DNA from: Scytonema tolypothrichoides VB-61278
GTDB lineage: Bacteria > Cyanobacteriota > Cyanobacteriia > Cyanobacteriales > Nostocaceae
Reading direction: 5' to 3'
NCBI RefSeq assembly: GCF_000828085.3
Contig: NZ_JXCA02000027.1
Span: forward strand, 431,040 to 491,005
DNA: 59,966 bases
The notes under the pieces were generated by a model. The model saw only the letters and a program-made list of their open reading frames with translations. It made no database searches and was not told the DNA's origin. Made by a program: the position numbers and the translations under genes. Below are positions 10,077 through 19,233 of this stretch, in pieces. Numbering within the stretch: the first letter of the stretch is position 1; each line of letters begins with the position of its first letter.

Positions 10077-10198
10077 ATCTTGCACCAGTTGCGTTATTGC
10101 AATTTTTGTAGGGTGGGCACTGCCTAGAGTTCACTCAAAACCTTCTTTTTACGTTGACAGCAGTGCCCACCCGTAGCTTATTGAGAATGGTGCAAGAT
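10077..10198. mobile_element. MITE-like nested palindrome between regulator and kinase
   Basis: A 122-base element with perfect 11-base terminal inverted repeats (ATCTTGCACCA / TGGTGCAAGAT) and an internal perfect 13-base inverted repeat (GGGTGGGCACTGC at 10111-10123, GCAGTGCCCACCC at 10160-10172). It has no coding capacity. It fills the gap between two convergent genes and stops one base before the kinase stop codon, so it may serve as their shared terminator. The same terminal sequence occurs at 20896 and 21041. Confidence 0.7.
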
Positions 10199-10199
10199 C

Positions 10200-11525
10200 T
10201 CAGCTACTCCTCATTTCCCCTAACAAAGGCAGCGTAAACCAGAAGGTTGAACCAACTCCCGGTTGACTTGTCACCCCAATCTTGCCACCATGAACTGTAA
10301 CAATTTGCTGACACACGTACATCCCTAAACCTAGACCAGGCATGAAACGCCCGTTTTCACCACGTGTATACAGTTCAAACACTCTACTACACTGCTGTTT
10401 GCTCATCCCCACCCCATTATCCTGGACACGACAGAGGATTTTTTTGCCTTTAGCGATCGCATCCAGTGTTAGAGTAATCTCGTGGGGATTGTGTTTAAGA
10501 GCATTAGAAATCAGGTTACTGAACACCCGCCCTAGCTGAATAGCATCGGCGTTGACAAGAGGCAAATCCACTTGCACCAAATTGTTGACAATGACACGAT
10601 TTTGAGTTATGTAAGGTTCCAAATCATTGAGGACTGATGTCACTACAGTACTGAGTTGCACTGGCTCACAGTGGAGGATCACCCCACGCACTTCCAAAGA
10701 GTAAGCTTGTTGCAATGAGTTTAGGAGATTGATTTGACGTGAGTTGCCCTCTAGCAAACGCTCCAGCACACTCGCAGTAATACTTACTTGCGAATCTGAC
10801 TTTTTCAATAAGTTATTTAGAACAATAGCATTGCCCATCAGCGGCGTGCGGAGGTCATGGGAAATGGCGTGTAAAAAAACTCGCAATTCTCGCCGCGATT
10901 CAAATTCAGCTCGTTGCAAACGTTCGTGCAAGTAAACGCCTACATTACAAATAAAACAAAACAAAAATAAGTACAAGAATAATATGATGACATCGAATGA
11001 ATTCCCTTTTGTTTGGGTCAAGACACCTGGTTGATTGACCACCCACCAGTAAACCAACGTACTCAGCTGTGCCATTAAATGCAGCCACCAGCAAACGGGA
11101 ATGACAGTTGTCAGCGCGAGGAACATTAAAGTCCAGCTACCAGCATTTAGTGACACAATACTGTTGACTGAGCATATGCATAGGAAAAACACTGCTGGAT
11201 AGCGATGACCAAATTTGGTTCTATGGACTATTAGGCAGGAGAGTAAGAGCGACATTTGAATCAAATCCCCTATCACCCAGGAAGCTTCTCGCTGTTTGAG
11301 ATAGAACCAGCCGTAAAAGTCGAAGACAGTACAAGCGCACAAGCAAGCTAATGCCCCCCACAAGAAGAAGCGAATACGCCGCCACATAAACTTGTTTCGC
11401 CAAGCTTTGTATTCTGCTGGCTCTTTAGGAGAAATCAATTGCAGAACTTTTGTCAGCAAAAGGTCAATGAATGAATTTAGGGTAGCTTTGCCCGTGAATA
11501 GCAACTTGCTGGCTTGAGGTGCCAT
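10200..11525 (-). CDS. Membrane sensor histidine kinase
   Basis: A sensor kinase with about six hydrophobic helices in the first 220 residues and no recognisable extracytoplasmic sensor domain, so it probably senses within the membrane. The kinase core is complete: phosphorylated histidine in AISHDLRTPL, N box NLISNALKHN, G1 VQDNGVGM, and G2 GLGLGMYVCQQI. Start taken as ATG at 11525 (MAPQASK); a longer cysteine-rich extension is possible but has no ribosome site. It is convergent with the LuxR-type regulator, separated only by the palindromic element, which suggests but does not prove a pair. Confidence 0.88.
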   Translation of the reverse strand: MAPQASKLLFTGKATLNSFIDLLLTKVLQLISPKEPAEYKAWRNKFMWRRIRFFLWGALACLCACTVFDFYGWFYLKQREASWVIGDLIQMSLLLSCLIVHRTKFGHRYPAVFFLCICSVNSIVSLNAGSWTLMFLALTTVIPVCWWLHLMAQLSTLVYWWVVNQPGVLTQTKGNSFDVIILFLYLFLFCFICNVGVYLHERLQRAEFESRRELRVFLHAISHDLRTPLMGNAIVLNNLLKKSDSQVSITASVLERLLEGNSRQINLLNSLQQAYSLEVRGVILHCEPVQLSTVVTSVLNDLEPYITQNRVIVNNLVQVDLPLVNADAIQLGRVFSNLISNALKHNPHEITLTLDAIAKGKKILCRVQDNGVGMSKQQCSRVFELYTRGENGRFMPGLGLGMYVCQQIVTVHGGKIGVTSQPGVGSTFWFTLPLLGEMRSS

Positions 11526-11813
11526 AAAACACGAAGGATAGTGATTTGTCCTCAGTTTATGAGTTACACAACAGACCACTCAAGGCAAAAGCCTCAAGGG
11601 ATGAGTTGGCAATAGCCTCAAAACTACCATCTATTGAGATTTGACACTATCGTCCGGTCGGTCATTTCAAATTGTCCTGTTGGTGAACCGACTAACCGAT
11701 GTGATATACCACTGCCGAAGTTTACATTGATGCCAGTCCTAGAAACTTCTCACAACTGACAAGTTGTGTCAGTGATATTTGTCTCATCTAAGTTTCAACA
11801 AGCAATAGAAAAT

Positions 11814-13142
11814 ATGAAACTTCTTCAGACAACGGCTGCATCAGTCGCTTTGGCAACCACTTTTGTTCTCAGTATGACAGGCACAGTAGAAGCTGCAACA
11901 CTGGTTGGAGTCAGCAATTCTATTCCATCCCTAAGTGCTACGGTAGGTAGTACATACAACACTGTTTCACCCGACTTAGCCAGTCAACTGCAAGCGACAC
12001 TAGACAAGACTGTACAGGAAACTGGCATTCCTGGCGCAGTCGTAGGAATAGTCAGCCCTCAAGGGACATGGTATGGTGCAAGCGGTCTCTCTAACCGGGA
12101 AACTGGAACGCCGATGCAGCTAGATAACCTGTTCTTCACTGGTAGCATTAAGAAGACATTTACAGCAGCAACTTTGCTCAAGCTACAGGAACAAGGCAAG
12201 CTGAGTCTGGACGATACTCTTGGTAAATGGCTGCCTGAGATTGCCAGTAAAATTCCTGATGGTAGCAACATCACAATTCGTCAACTTCTCAATGGTAGTG
12301 CTGGGATATACGATTTCACACAAGATGTGGATCCAGAAATAGCAAAAGACCCATCGATACTTTTAAGCAGAAATTGGCAACCGGAAGATTTGATCGCCTA
12401 CGCTTACGGCAAACCACGCTACACCGGCAGGACGTGTTCCTCGGTGTGGTGTTACACCAACACTAGCTCTCTGATTGCTGAACAAATTGTAGAAAAAGCC
12501 ACAGGCTCAACTTACAGCAGCGTTCTTCGCAATCAGGTTCTCGAACCGTTGGGAATGAACCATACTTTTGTTGCAACAGAAGAGGAAATTCCTGCTCAAT
12601 TGGTTCGAGGTTATACAGATATTAACGGAGATGGCAATCTTACTGATGTCACTGATTACGATCTGGCAATTGTAAGAGCTGCTGGTGGCAATGTTACCTC
12701 CAATGCACAAGATCTCATCCGGTTTTCTCAAGGGCTTTTTGGCGGCGAATTGCTCAAAGGCGAATCCCTCAATCAGATGCTTACCTTTGTTGATACTGGT
12801 AATACTCCTGTTGCTCCTGGTAGGGAAGCACAGGGGCTGACATACGGACTAGGTGTGCAGAACATTTTTCCCACCCCTTGGGGGAACATGTGGGGTAAGG
12901 GTGGCACCGTTCTTGGAAATGAAGTTGAGATGCAGTACTTTCCCGATAGCGGTATTACTGCTGTGGCTTTGGTAAACGGAGTGAATGTTCCAGTGGCTCC
13001 AATTGACGTTTTATATACTAGTCTGGATACTTTGTTTGCTCAAGGACAGGGAAACTCACAGTCAGTACCAGAGTCAAGTGCTACAGGTGGATTGATCGCA
13101 CTTGGTGCAGTAGGACTGTTGTTCGTGCGGAAGCAGCGGTGA
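11814..13142 (+). CDS. Secreted serine hydrolase (class C beta-lactamase fold) with PEP-CTERM-like tail
   Basis: A penicillin-binding-protein-like hydrolase of the class C beta-lactamase / D-alanyl-D-alanine carboxypeptidase family. It has a signal peptide (cleavage near TVEA-ATL), the SxxK nucleophile motif in FFTGSIKKTF, and a Tyr-x-Asn motif in CYTNTSS. Near residue 265 it carries DINGDGNLTDVTDYD, a calcium-binding loop like that of dockerins or EF hands, unusual in this family. The C-terminus (VPESS, hydrophobic GGLIALGAVGLLFV, then RKQR) has the form of a PEP-CTERM sorting signal, so the protein may be processed by an exosortase and held at the envelope. Substrate unknown. The stop overlaps the next gene's GTG. 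Confidence 0.85.
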   Translation: MKLLQTTAASVALATTFVLSMTGTVEAATLVGVSNSIPSLSATVGSTYNTVSPDLASQLQATLDKTVQETGIPGAVVGIVSPQGTWYGASGLSNRETGTPMQLDNLFFTGSIKKTFTAATLLKLQEQGKLSLDDTLGKWLPEIASKIPDGSNITIRQLLNGSAGIYDFTQDVDPEIAKDPSILLSRNWQPEDLIAYAYGKPRYTGRTCSSVWCYTNTSSLIAEQIVEKATGSTYSSVLRNQVLEPLGMNHTFVATEEEIPAQLVRGYTDINGDGNLTDVTDYDLAIVRAAGGNVTSNAQDLIRFSQGLFGGELLKGESLNQMLTFVDTGNTPVAPGREAQGLTYGLGVQNIFPTPWGNMWGKGGTVLGNEVEMQYFPDSGITAVALVNGVNVPVAPIDVLYTSLDTLFAQGQGNSQSVPESSATGGLIALGAVGLLFVRKQR

Positions 13143-13390
13143 AGAATATGAACAGTAAAATTTTCTTCAAAGCAAGCTTATCCTTTATAGCAACGCCTTT
13201 GGTGTTCCTCGTAGCAAAACTTACCTTCGCAACGTCACTAAATCATCAACATGGGTCTAAACTAGAGCATACCCATAACAGTCGCAACACAGTACTGATA
13301 GATCGAATTCGAGTGGCGATCGCCGGACACGATAAAGACTTATTCGCTCGCTATCCAGCACAAGGGACACCAGAAATCAGCGTACAATGA
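13139..13390 (+). CDS. Small exported protein of unknown function
   Basis: An 83-residue frame whose GTG start overlaps the stop of the serine hydrolase by four bases (GTGA), so translation is probably coupled; ATG at 13148 is an alternative start. A hydrophobic segment near residues 9-32 looks like a signal peptide or anchor. The remaining part is polar with several histidines (NHQHGSKLEHTHN), which could bind a metal. I do not recognise it. Its position suggests a role connected with the hydrolase. Confidence 0.5.
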   Translation: MKNMNSKIFFKASLSFIATPLVFLVAKLTFATSLNHQHGSKLEHTHNSRNTVLIDRIRVAIAGHDKDLFARYPAQGTPEISVQ

Positions 13391-13520
13391 TGCTTCCTAT
13401 ATTGACCTATCAGTTATAAAAGGTAAACGACGCTAACAAGAGTGAGGCAGGCAAAATGTCTGCCACTATTTTTGTCATCAAAGATTATGATTCAAATAGC
13501 CCTGCACTTCCTAAAATGCT

Positions 13521-14111
13521 ATGACCGTAACCACCGCCAAACGCTTTACTATAGCTGAATATGAACGTTTAGCAGAACTTGGTTTCTTTCGTGAAGATGA
13601 AAGAGTTGAGCTAATTAACGGAGAAATTATCTCAATGGTATCGAAAGGTAGACCACATTCTGTTTGCGAAACTCGTTTAGAACGAGAGTTATATAAGCTT
13701 GTAGGGGAACGTGTTATTCTGCGAGGACAACAACCAATTATTATTCCTAACTATAACGAACCTGAACCAGATAGAGTTATTGCACAAAATCGAGATGATG
13801 ATTATCTGGGCGCTCATCCCAGTCCCACCGATATATTACTGTTAATTGAGATTGCTGATTCCTCTTTAAAATACGACCAAGAGGTGAAATTACCGATTTA
13901 TGCTCAAGCGGGTGTTTCTAATTATTGGATATTTAATTTAGTAGATAGCTGCCTGGAATGCTACAGCGAATCTTATCAAGACTTGCAAGGTAAATTTGGT
14001 TATCGTAGAAAGTTAATTTTTCTGCCGAATGAATCAGTTAATCTGCCGTTTTTACCTAATTTATCTCTAGATTTATCAAAGGTTTTCCCCCAGCAAGTTG
14101 CCAGAGACTAG
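13521..14111 (+). CDS. Uma2 family (DUF820) putative endonuclease
   Basis: A Uma2-family protein, very abundant in cyanobacteria, with a PD-(D/E)XK nuclease fold. The typical sequence is present: MTVTTAKRFTIAEYERLAEL, RVELINGEI, a Glu-Pro-Asp segment (EPEPDRVI), LLLIEIADSSLKYDQEVKLP and YAQAGVSNYWIFNL. The acidic residues and the lysine of KYDQEVK are the likely metal-binding site. The biological role of the family is not established. The 3' end overlaps the convergent next gene by 36 bases. Confidence 0.85.
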   Translation: MTVTTAKRFTIAEYERLAELGFFREDERVELINGEIISMVSKGRPHSVCETRLERELYKLVGERVILRGQQPIIIPNYNEPEPDRVIAQNRDDDYLGAHPSPTDILLLIEIADSSLKYDQEVKLPIYAQAGVSNYWIFNLVDSCLECYSESYQDLQGKFGYRRKLIFLPNESVNLPFLPNLSLDLSKVFPQQVARD

Positions 14112-14705
14112 ACTAACTAAAATACCTAAAATTCTATCTACAGGGGGAACAGCATACTCAGTCAAGTCGATAATGACATTTTGAGCTTCTAATTTGAGAA
14201 ATCTCCAAAGACTTCCAGTTGTAACTGCACCGTAGATACTAGAAATAGCGCTAGAAATGGGATAGTCTTGTTGTTGATTGAATCGTTGAGCCGCAACCAT
14301 TTCAGCAATACATTGTCCCAGTCCAGCATTTAAGTCATCTTTTTTTGCTTCTACAATAACTGCAACAGGTGCTGAAATCAGGATTTGTTCAGGTGAACGA
14401 CTGATGACAAAATCACAAACTCCATTGAGTCCTAACGATTGATCAACGGTAAAATCAATCCCAGAGAATAAGCTAATTTCTCGCTGCAATATTTCTCTTA
14501 CCTCAATCAAAATAGGGCAAATAATCATTTCTGACCTTGCCTTCTCCGTGCCAAGAGCGATCGCCAAAGGTAAGCTTTTTTCTAAAAATTGAGCAAGATA
14601 AGCGCTAGGAGAAATGGGTTGATATTCACAGAGAAATGTTCCTTGTGTGAGAGTTAACTTAAAATCTTGCGAGACTTTTCGTAGGCTAAAATCGCTATAA
14701 GCCAT
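14076..14705 (-). CDS. Conserved hypothetical protein with a probable PD-(D/E)XK nuclease fold
   Basis: A 209-residue cyanobacterial protein without signal peptide or membrane segment. The sequence GVCDFVISRSPEQ followed by VAVIVEAKKDDLNAGLGQC has the Asp ... Glu-x-Lys pattern of the PD-(D/E)XK fold (catalytic D near 100, EAKK near 120). The QCIAEMVAAQRFN helix after it is also typical of that fold. I infer a nuclease-like domain; target unknown. It overlaps the 3' end of the Uma2 gene on the other strand. Confidence 0.65.
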   Translation of the reverse strand: MAYSDFSLRKVSQDFKLTLTQGTFLCEYQPISPSAYLAQFLEKSLPLAIALGTEKARSEMIICPILIEVREILQREISLFSGIDFTVDQSLGLNGVCDFVISRSPEQILISAPVAVIVEAKKDDLNAGLGQCIAEMVAAQRFNQQQDYPISSAISSIYGAVTTGSLWRFLKLEAQNVIIDLTEYAVPPVDRILGILVSLVSGNLLGENL

Positions 14706-14724
14706 AAGCTACCACACCTTTAAT

Positions 14725-16110
14725 TTAATCTCCCTGCAAAATCAAATCCTCCATCGCCAGCTGTAAATCCTTCGTTAAATCAGCAACCGCTTGCCTTGCA
14801 CCTTGACGACTCACCTTATAAGCTGGGTAGCGTTCAGAAACAGATATCGGCTCACCTATCGTTATTTTTACACTTTGCTTGCCAAGTGTTGGACGCCCCG
14901 AGAAATTTCCGCCTCTAATTTGAGTCACCATATTCCATATCAGTAAGGTTGTCTCAGCAAAGCGTTCTGCTGTGGGTTTTTCTCGTATGTATTTACCTGT
15001 GACAGCAACGAAACTTTCCACAAGCCTCATATGCCACATCCGCAAATTCACTTCTTCGGCGATGTGGTTACCCAAAGCACGTTCTAAAGGTGACAGTGCT
15101 TTGACATCTTTAAATTCTTCACGAAAAATATAATTCCAGCCAGCCTGTTCTACGCGACGACATCGATCATTGAAATTCCCTTTGGGTTGTAAGTCAAAAT
15201 ACTGTTCTGCAACACGTAACACGACATCTAATAAAGCATGGAGACGAAATGCCAACAGTTCATTGACATCTTTTGCTTCCTCTTGAGTGGGCAGTTTTTG
15301 ATGATAGAACCGCGTGTAAAACTTTTCCATCAAACACAGTAAATGTTCGCCTAAACGAAACAACCGTGGATAGAGAGAGTCAAAACTGCTGTTTTCTGAG
15401 TGGCTTTCTATGCTTACAGTTAAACCGCTAGTCGCTTCTAATTCACTCAAAAGGTTGGCGATCGCATCCCAAGGATCCGAGACGTAACTATATTTCATCC
15501 CAACTGGTACAATAAAAACCTGCTCATGTCGATTTTCCCTGTGCAAATCTTCAGCACACCAAAACCCGAGTTGAGCAATACCAGGTTCCAATGGGTTGAC
15601 AATTTCTGAAAGACCATTTGTCGCCCCTTCTGGTGCAGCTGCCATTGGGTACTGACCATTGGCAAACAAATCACGCGCTGATCGTAACCCCGTCCAATCT
15701 GCCTTACCTCGCATGATCGGCGTACCACCCAAGCGCGAAGCCACCCAGCCAATGTAAGAACCGGCCCATAAAGGAATTCCCCGGTCATAGATAAAATGAG
15801 CGTGAATCGGAGGCTGTAGCACTACACCCTTGTGTCGTGCTACCTTTGGCAAAATGTGGGAAAGCAAGTAGACCAAACAAAGTGGGTCTTCTGCCTTGGG
15901 ATGGCGAAATGCGATTAAAAAACGGATTTTGCGATCCTGAAACTGGCGATAAAGATCCAGCAAAACTTCTGGGTTGTCTGCTTCAATATGACTAATTGCT
16001 GTTCGCCAGTGTATTAAGCTAGGTAGGAACAACTGGCAGACTCTTAAAAACCAAGGGTCAAGCGCTGGAGGGATAAATTCTAGGGGTGGCTGTGCTTCTT
16101 GAAACGACAT
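14725..16110 (-). CDS. 1-acyl-glycerol-phosphate acyltransferase-like protein (PlsC fold)
   Basis: A 461-residue protein with an acyltransferase domain in its first half. FRHPKAEDP has the His-x4-Asp catalytic form of PlsC-type acyltransferases and AAPEGATNG corresponds to the phosphate-binding EGT motif. The second half, about 200 residues, is helical and specific to this cyanobacterial subfamily. It probably acylates a lipid or lysophospholipid at the membrane; the exact substrate is not visible. Start chosen as ATG at 16110 (MSFQEAQ). It ends about 20 bases from the next gene on the same strand, so these two may be cotranscribed. Confidence 0.75.
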   Translation of the reverse strand: MSFQEAQPPLEFIPPALDPWFLRVCQLFLPSLIHWRTAISHIEADNPEVLLDLYRQFQDRKIRFLIAFRHPKAEDPLCLVYLLSHILPKVARHKGVVLQPPIHAHFIYDRGIPLWAGSYIGWVASRLGGTPIMRGKADWTGLRSARDLFANGQYPMAAAPEGATNGLSEIVNPLEPGIAQLGFWCAEDLHRENRHEQVFIVPVGMKYSYVSDPWDAIANLLSELEATSGLTVSIESHSENSSFDSLYPRLFRLGEHLLCLMEKFYTRFYHQKLPTQEEAKDVNELLAFRLHALLDVVLRVAEQYFDLQPKGNFNDRCRRVEQAGWNYIFREEFKDVKALSPLERALGNHIAEEVNLRMWHMRLVESFVAVTGKYIREKPTAERFAETTLLIWNMVTQIRGGNFSGRPTLGKQSVKITIGEPISVSERYPAYKVSRQGARQAVADLTKDLQLAMEDLILQGD

Positions 16111-16171
16111 CAGGTAAATTTGTTTTCTCCAGAAGCTGCAAGCCTTCATTTTAAACTGTAACTTACGAAAT

Positions 16172-16430
16172 CAGTGAACAGTGAACAGTGAACAGTGACC
16201 AGTGAACAAGGGGTGGACGAGTCCGTTTCCTACTGCGGGACTTGATAACCCTTCGGGGAGAACCTCCGGTTCCGCTGCGCTTTAGCCCTTTGGGCGTGCG
16301 CAAAGCGCATACGCAGTCGCCTACGGAGGAGCCAGTACTCCAGGAGGGTCTCCCTCCGTAGGTATCTGGCGTTGGAGACCCTCCTGCAGCGCTGTCTCAC
16401 TGATAACTGGTAACTGGTAACTGGTAACTG
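16172..16430. repeat. Heptamer repeats and palindromic block upstream of proS
   Basis: Five CAGTGAA-type heptamers (16172-16206) begin the region and about four TAACTGG heptamers (16404-16430) end it. Between them lie GC-rich palindromic repeats, including a perfect 12-base inverted repeat AGGAGGGTCTCC / GGAGACCCTCCT (16342-16353 and 16374-16385). These are short tandemly repeated sequences of the kind common in Nostocales. They are not a CRISPR array: the units are contiguous, with no spacers. Confidence 0.8.
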
Positions 16431-16468
16431 TTAAATAGAGATTATCGAATTTGGAAAGGGGACAAACG

Positions 16469-18280
16469 ATGCGACTGTCACAAATGTTATTTCTCACACT
16501 CAGGGACGATCCAGCAGATGCTGAAATTCCCAGTCATAAACTTTTACTTCGTGCAGGATACATTCGTCGCATCGGTAGCGGTGTCTATGCTTATCTTCCG
16601 TTAATGTGGCGGGTACTGCAAAAAGTCTCCCAAATTGTCCGCGAAGAAATGAACGCTGCAGGTGGACAAGAATGTCTCTTACCTCAACTCCAACCCGCTG
16701 ACTTATGGAAGGAGTCTGGACGCTGGGACACCTACACTAAAGCTGAGGGTATCATGTTCGCCCTCAAAGACCGTCGCGACCAAGAACAAGCCCTAGGACC
16801 AACTCACGAGGAAGTCATTACAGCAGTTGCTCGTGATATGATTCGTTCCTACCGTCAGCTACCACAGCTCCTCTACCAAATTCAAACAAAGTTCCGCGAT
16901 GAAATTCGTCCTCGTTTTGGTTTGATGCGCGGACGAGAATTCATCATGAAAGATGCCTACTCCTTCAACGTAGATGAAGAAAGTCTAGAAAAAACATATC
17001 AGGATATGCACATCGCCTACAGTAATATACTGCGGCGATCTGGTTTGGCTTTTCGTGCTGTGCAAGCTGATTCTGGTGCAATCGGTGGTTCTGCTTCTCA
17101 AGAATTTATGGTCTTAGCGGAAGCAGGCGAAGATGAAGTCCTCTACACTAAAGATGGACAATACGCGGCTAACGTGGAAAAAGCGATTTCTTTACCACCG
17201 GACGCCCAACCCTCTGCATTTACCAATTACGAAAAACGAGAAACACCAGGGACGGAAACAATTGAGAAAGTCTGTGAATTTTTGAAATGTTCCCCCACCC
17301 AAGTTGTGAAAAACGTTCTTTACGAAACAATTTTTGATAATGGAACATCAGTATTAGTGCTGGTGAGTATCCGAGGCGACCAGGAAGTTAATGATGTCAA
17401 ATTACAAAATGAGTTGACAAAGTTAGCTCCCAAGTACAACGCGAAAACGGTGATTAAACTTGCAGTACCAGATACAGAAGCTCAAGGGAAATGGGCAAGT
17501 AAGCCTTTGCCCCTTGGCTATATTGCTCCTGATGTTGCAGATGATTACATTAAGTCTGTCAAGGATATCGCACCTGGCTTTTTACGTTTGGTCGATAAAA
17601 CAGCAGCTGATTTAAAAAACTTTGTCACGGGTGCAAATGAATCTGGTTACCACGTCGTAGGAGCAAATTGGGATGAGCAATTGAAGTTACCAGAGTTAAC
17701 CGTGGATGTGCGGAAAGCCAGACCAGGGGATCGCGCGAACCACAACCCAGAGCAAACCTTAGAAAGTGCTCGTGGAATTGAGGTAGGTCACATTTTCCAA
17801 TTAGGCACTAAATATTCCATAGCAATGGGTGCAACTTATACCAACGAACAAGGTGAAGAGAAACCTTTACTTATGGGTTGTTATGGTGTGGGTGTCTCAC
17901 GCTTGGCTCAAGCTGCTGTAGAGCAATCTTACGACCAAGATGGAATTATTTGGCCGGTGGCGATCGCACCTTATCACGCGATTGTTACAATTCCTAACAT
18001 CAACGACGCCCAACAAGTGGAAATCGCTGAGAAACTCTACGCCCAACTCAATCAAGCCGGAGTTGAAACCTTGCTTGATGACCGCAATGAACGGGCAGGA
18101 GTAAAATTCAAAGATGCTGATTTGATTGGGATTCCTTACAGAATTGTCACTGGACGAGCGATCGCCAATGGCAAAGTCGAAGTTGTGGAACGAAAAAGTC
18201 GCAATTCACACGAAATTGCGATCGCTGACGTTGTATCTACATTAAAGCAGTGGATTCAATCAGTGAACAGTGAACAGTGA
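16469..18280 (+). CDS. proS: Prolyl-tRNA synthetase
   Basis: Class II aminoacyl-tRNA synthetase that charges tRNA-Pro. Motif 1 region ([16 protein letters not shown]), motif 2 ([19 protein letters not shown]) and motif 3 ([17 protein letters not shown]) are present. Between motifs 2 and 3 lies the YbaK-like editing insertion (residues about 220-395) of the bacterial ProS type, and the C-terminal anticodon-binding domain follows. ATG at 16469 (MRLSQML) has GGAAAGGGG upstream and was preferred to the TTG at 16451. The last residues (VNSEQ and the stop) are encoded by CAGTGAA heptamer repeat sequence. Confidence 0.96.
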   Translation: MRLSQMLFLTLRDDPADAEIPSHKLLLRAGYIRRIGSGVYAYLPLMWRVLQKVSQIVREEMNAAGGQECLLPQLQPADLWKESGRWDTYTKAEGIMFALKDRRDQEQALGPTHEEVITAVARDMIRSYRQLPQLLYQIQTKFRDEIRPRFGLMRGREFIMKDAYSFNVDEESLEKTYQDMHIAYSNILRRSGLAFRAVQADSGAIGGSASQEFMVLAEAGEDEVLYTKDGQYAANVEKAISLPPDAQPSAFTNYEKRETPGTETIEKVCEFLKCSPTQVVKNVLYETIFDNGTSVLVLVSIRGDQEVNDVKLQNELTKLAPKYNAKTVIKLAVPDTEAQGKWASKPLPLGYIAPDVADDYIKSVKDIAPGFLRLVDKTAADLKNFVTGANESGYHVVGANWDEQLKLPELTVDVRKARPGDRANHNPEQTLESARGIEVGHIFQLGTKYSIAMGATYTNEQGEEKPLLMGCYGVGVSRLAQAAVEQSYDQDGIIWPVAIAPYHAIVTIPNINDAQQVEIAEKLYAQLNQAGVETLLDDRNERAGVKFKDADLIGIPYRIVTGRAIANGKVEVVERKSRNSHEIAIADVVSTLKQWIQSVNSEQ

Positions 18281-18342
18281 ACAGTTATCAAGCAACTGAT
18301 AACTGATAACTGATAACTGATAACTGATAACTGACAACTGAC
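18261..18342. repeat. Tandem heptamers overlapping the proS 3' end
   Basis: Three and a half CAGTGAA units (18261-18285) run through the proS stop codon, and seven AACTGAT/AACTGAC units follow (18294-18342) up to the next gene. The first set is the same heptamer found upstream of proS. Confidence 0.85.
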
Positions 18343-18353
18343 AAAACGAAAAC

Positions 18354-19166
18354 ATGGAATTCTTCGCACTCCTTGTATCTGGCTTGTTAGGGTTAGTGAC
18401 TCCGGTAGGACTGGTGGTTGATCAGACTGCTGAAAATGCTATTCGTTCTCAGTTGACTCAAGTTGAACAATTGCAAGTGCGAGTTGACAACGCCCCTACT
18501 CATCAATTGCTGCAAGGTAAAGTGGCAAAGGTGCGTGTTGCTGGGCGTTCTTTGCAACTCAAGAAGTGGCAAGATATTCGCATTGCCGCTTTAGAATTGG
18601 AAACTGATGCAATTGAATTAGAACCGCGCAGTCTGGGAAAAAAACGACCATTATTCAAACGACCTTTACAAGCTGGTGTCCGTTTGGTGTTAACTCAACA
18701 GGATATTAATAAACTCATACAATCACCTCAATTCATGGTGATGTTGCAAAAGCTAAAAATTAACACAGGCGATTCTTCAAACACAGGGCATAATTCTGTT
18801 TATCATTTTACCAATCCAAATGTAAAATTTTTAGCCGACAACCGCTTGAGTGCTCAAGTAGAATTACAGGATAGAAGTCTGGATAAGCCCTTGTTAATTA
18901 AGGTGGAGTCAGGATTTCGTATTGTTGGTGGCAAAAATATCCAGTTACTTAACCCAATTGTGGCAGCCAATGGTGAGGAGGTTCCACCTCAATTTGTCAA
19001 TGCTGTTGTGAACAATCTCAACAAACGATTGGATTTAGGCAATCTGGAAGGTGACGGTCTACAAGTGCGAATCCTAAAATTGAATATGAAACCAGAAGAG
19101 TTAGAGATTGCCGCATTTTTGCGAGTAGAGCCATCTTCTAGGTTTTTGGAAACCCCTAGTTTATAA
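18354..19166 (+). CDS. DUF2993 (LmeA-like) phospholipid-binding envelope protein
   Basis: A 270-residue protein of the DUF2993 family. It starts with a hydrophobic segment and QTAENAIRSQLTQVEQLQVRV, and continues with the characteristic strand-rich core (RIAALELETDAIELEPRSL) and the C-terminal GDGLQVRILKLNM. The mycobacterial member LmeA binds phospholipids in the periplasm; cyanobacterial members are not characterised. A role in lipid or envelope maintenance is inferred. It is followed after 67 bases by a GerMN protein on the same strand. Confidence 0.75.
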   Translation: MEFFALLVSGLLGLVTPVGLVVDQTAENAIRSQLTQVEQLQVRVDNAPTHQLLQGKVAKVRVAGRSLQLKKWQDIRIAALELETDAIELEPRSLGKKRPLFKRPLQAGVRLVLTQQDINKLIQSPQFMVMLQKLKINTGDSSNTGHNSVYHFTNPNVKFLADNRLSAQVELQDRSLDKPLLIKVESGFRIVGGKNIQLLNPIVAANGEEVPPQFVNAVVNNLNKRLDLGNLEGDGLQVRILKLNMKPEELEIAAFLRVEPSSRFLETPSL

Positions 19167-19233
19167 GTATCGTCGTAACCCATCGGCTTCTCCTCATACA
19201 AATACTATTTCAGCCTAAAGGTAGGTTTTCAAT

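Noticed and set aside
16172-18342. Regular repeats around proS as a CRISPR array
   Set aside because: The units are contiguous heptamers without spacers and no cas gene is present.
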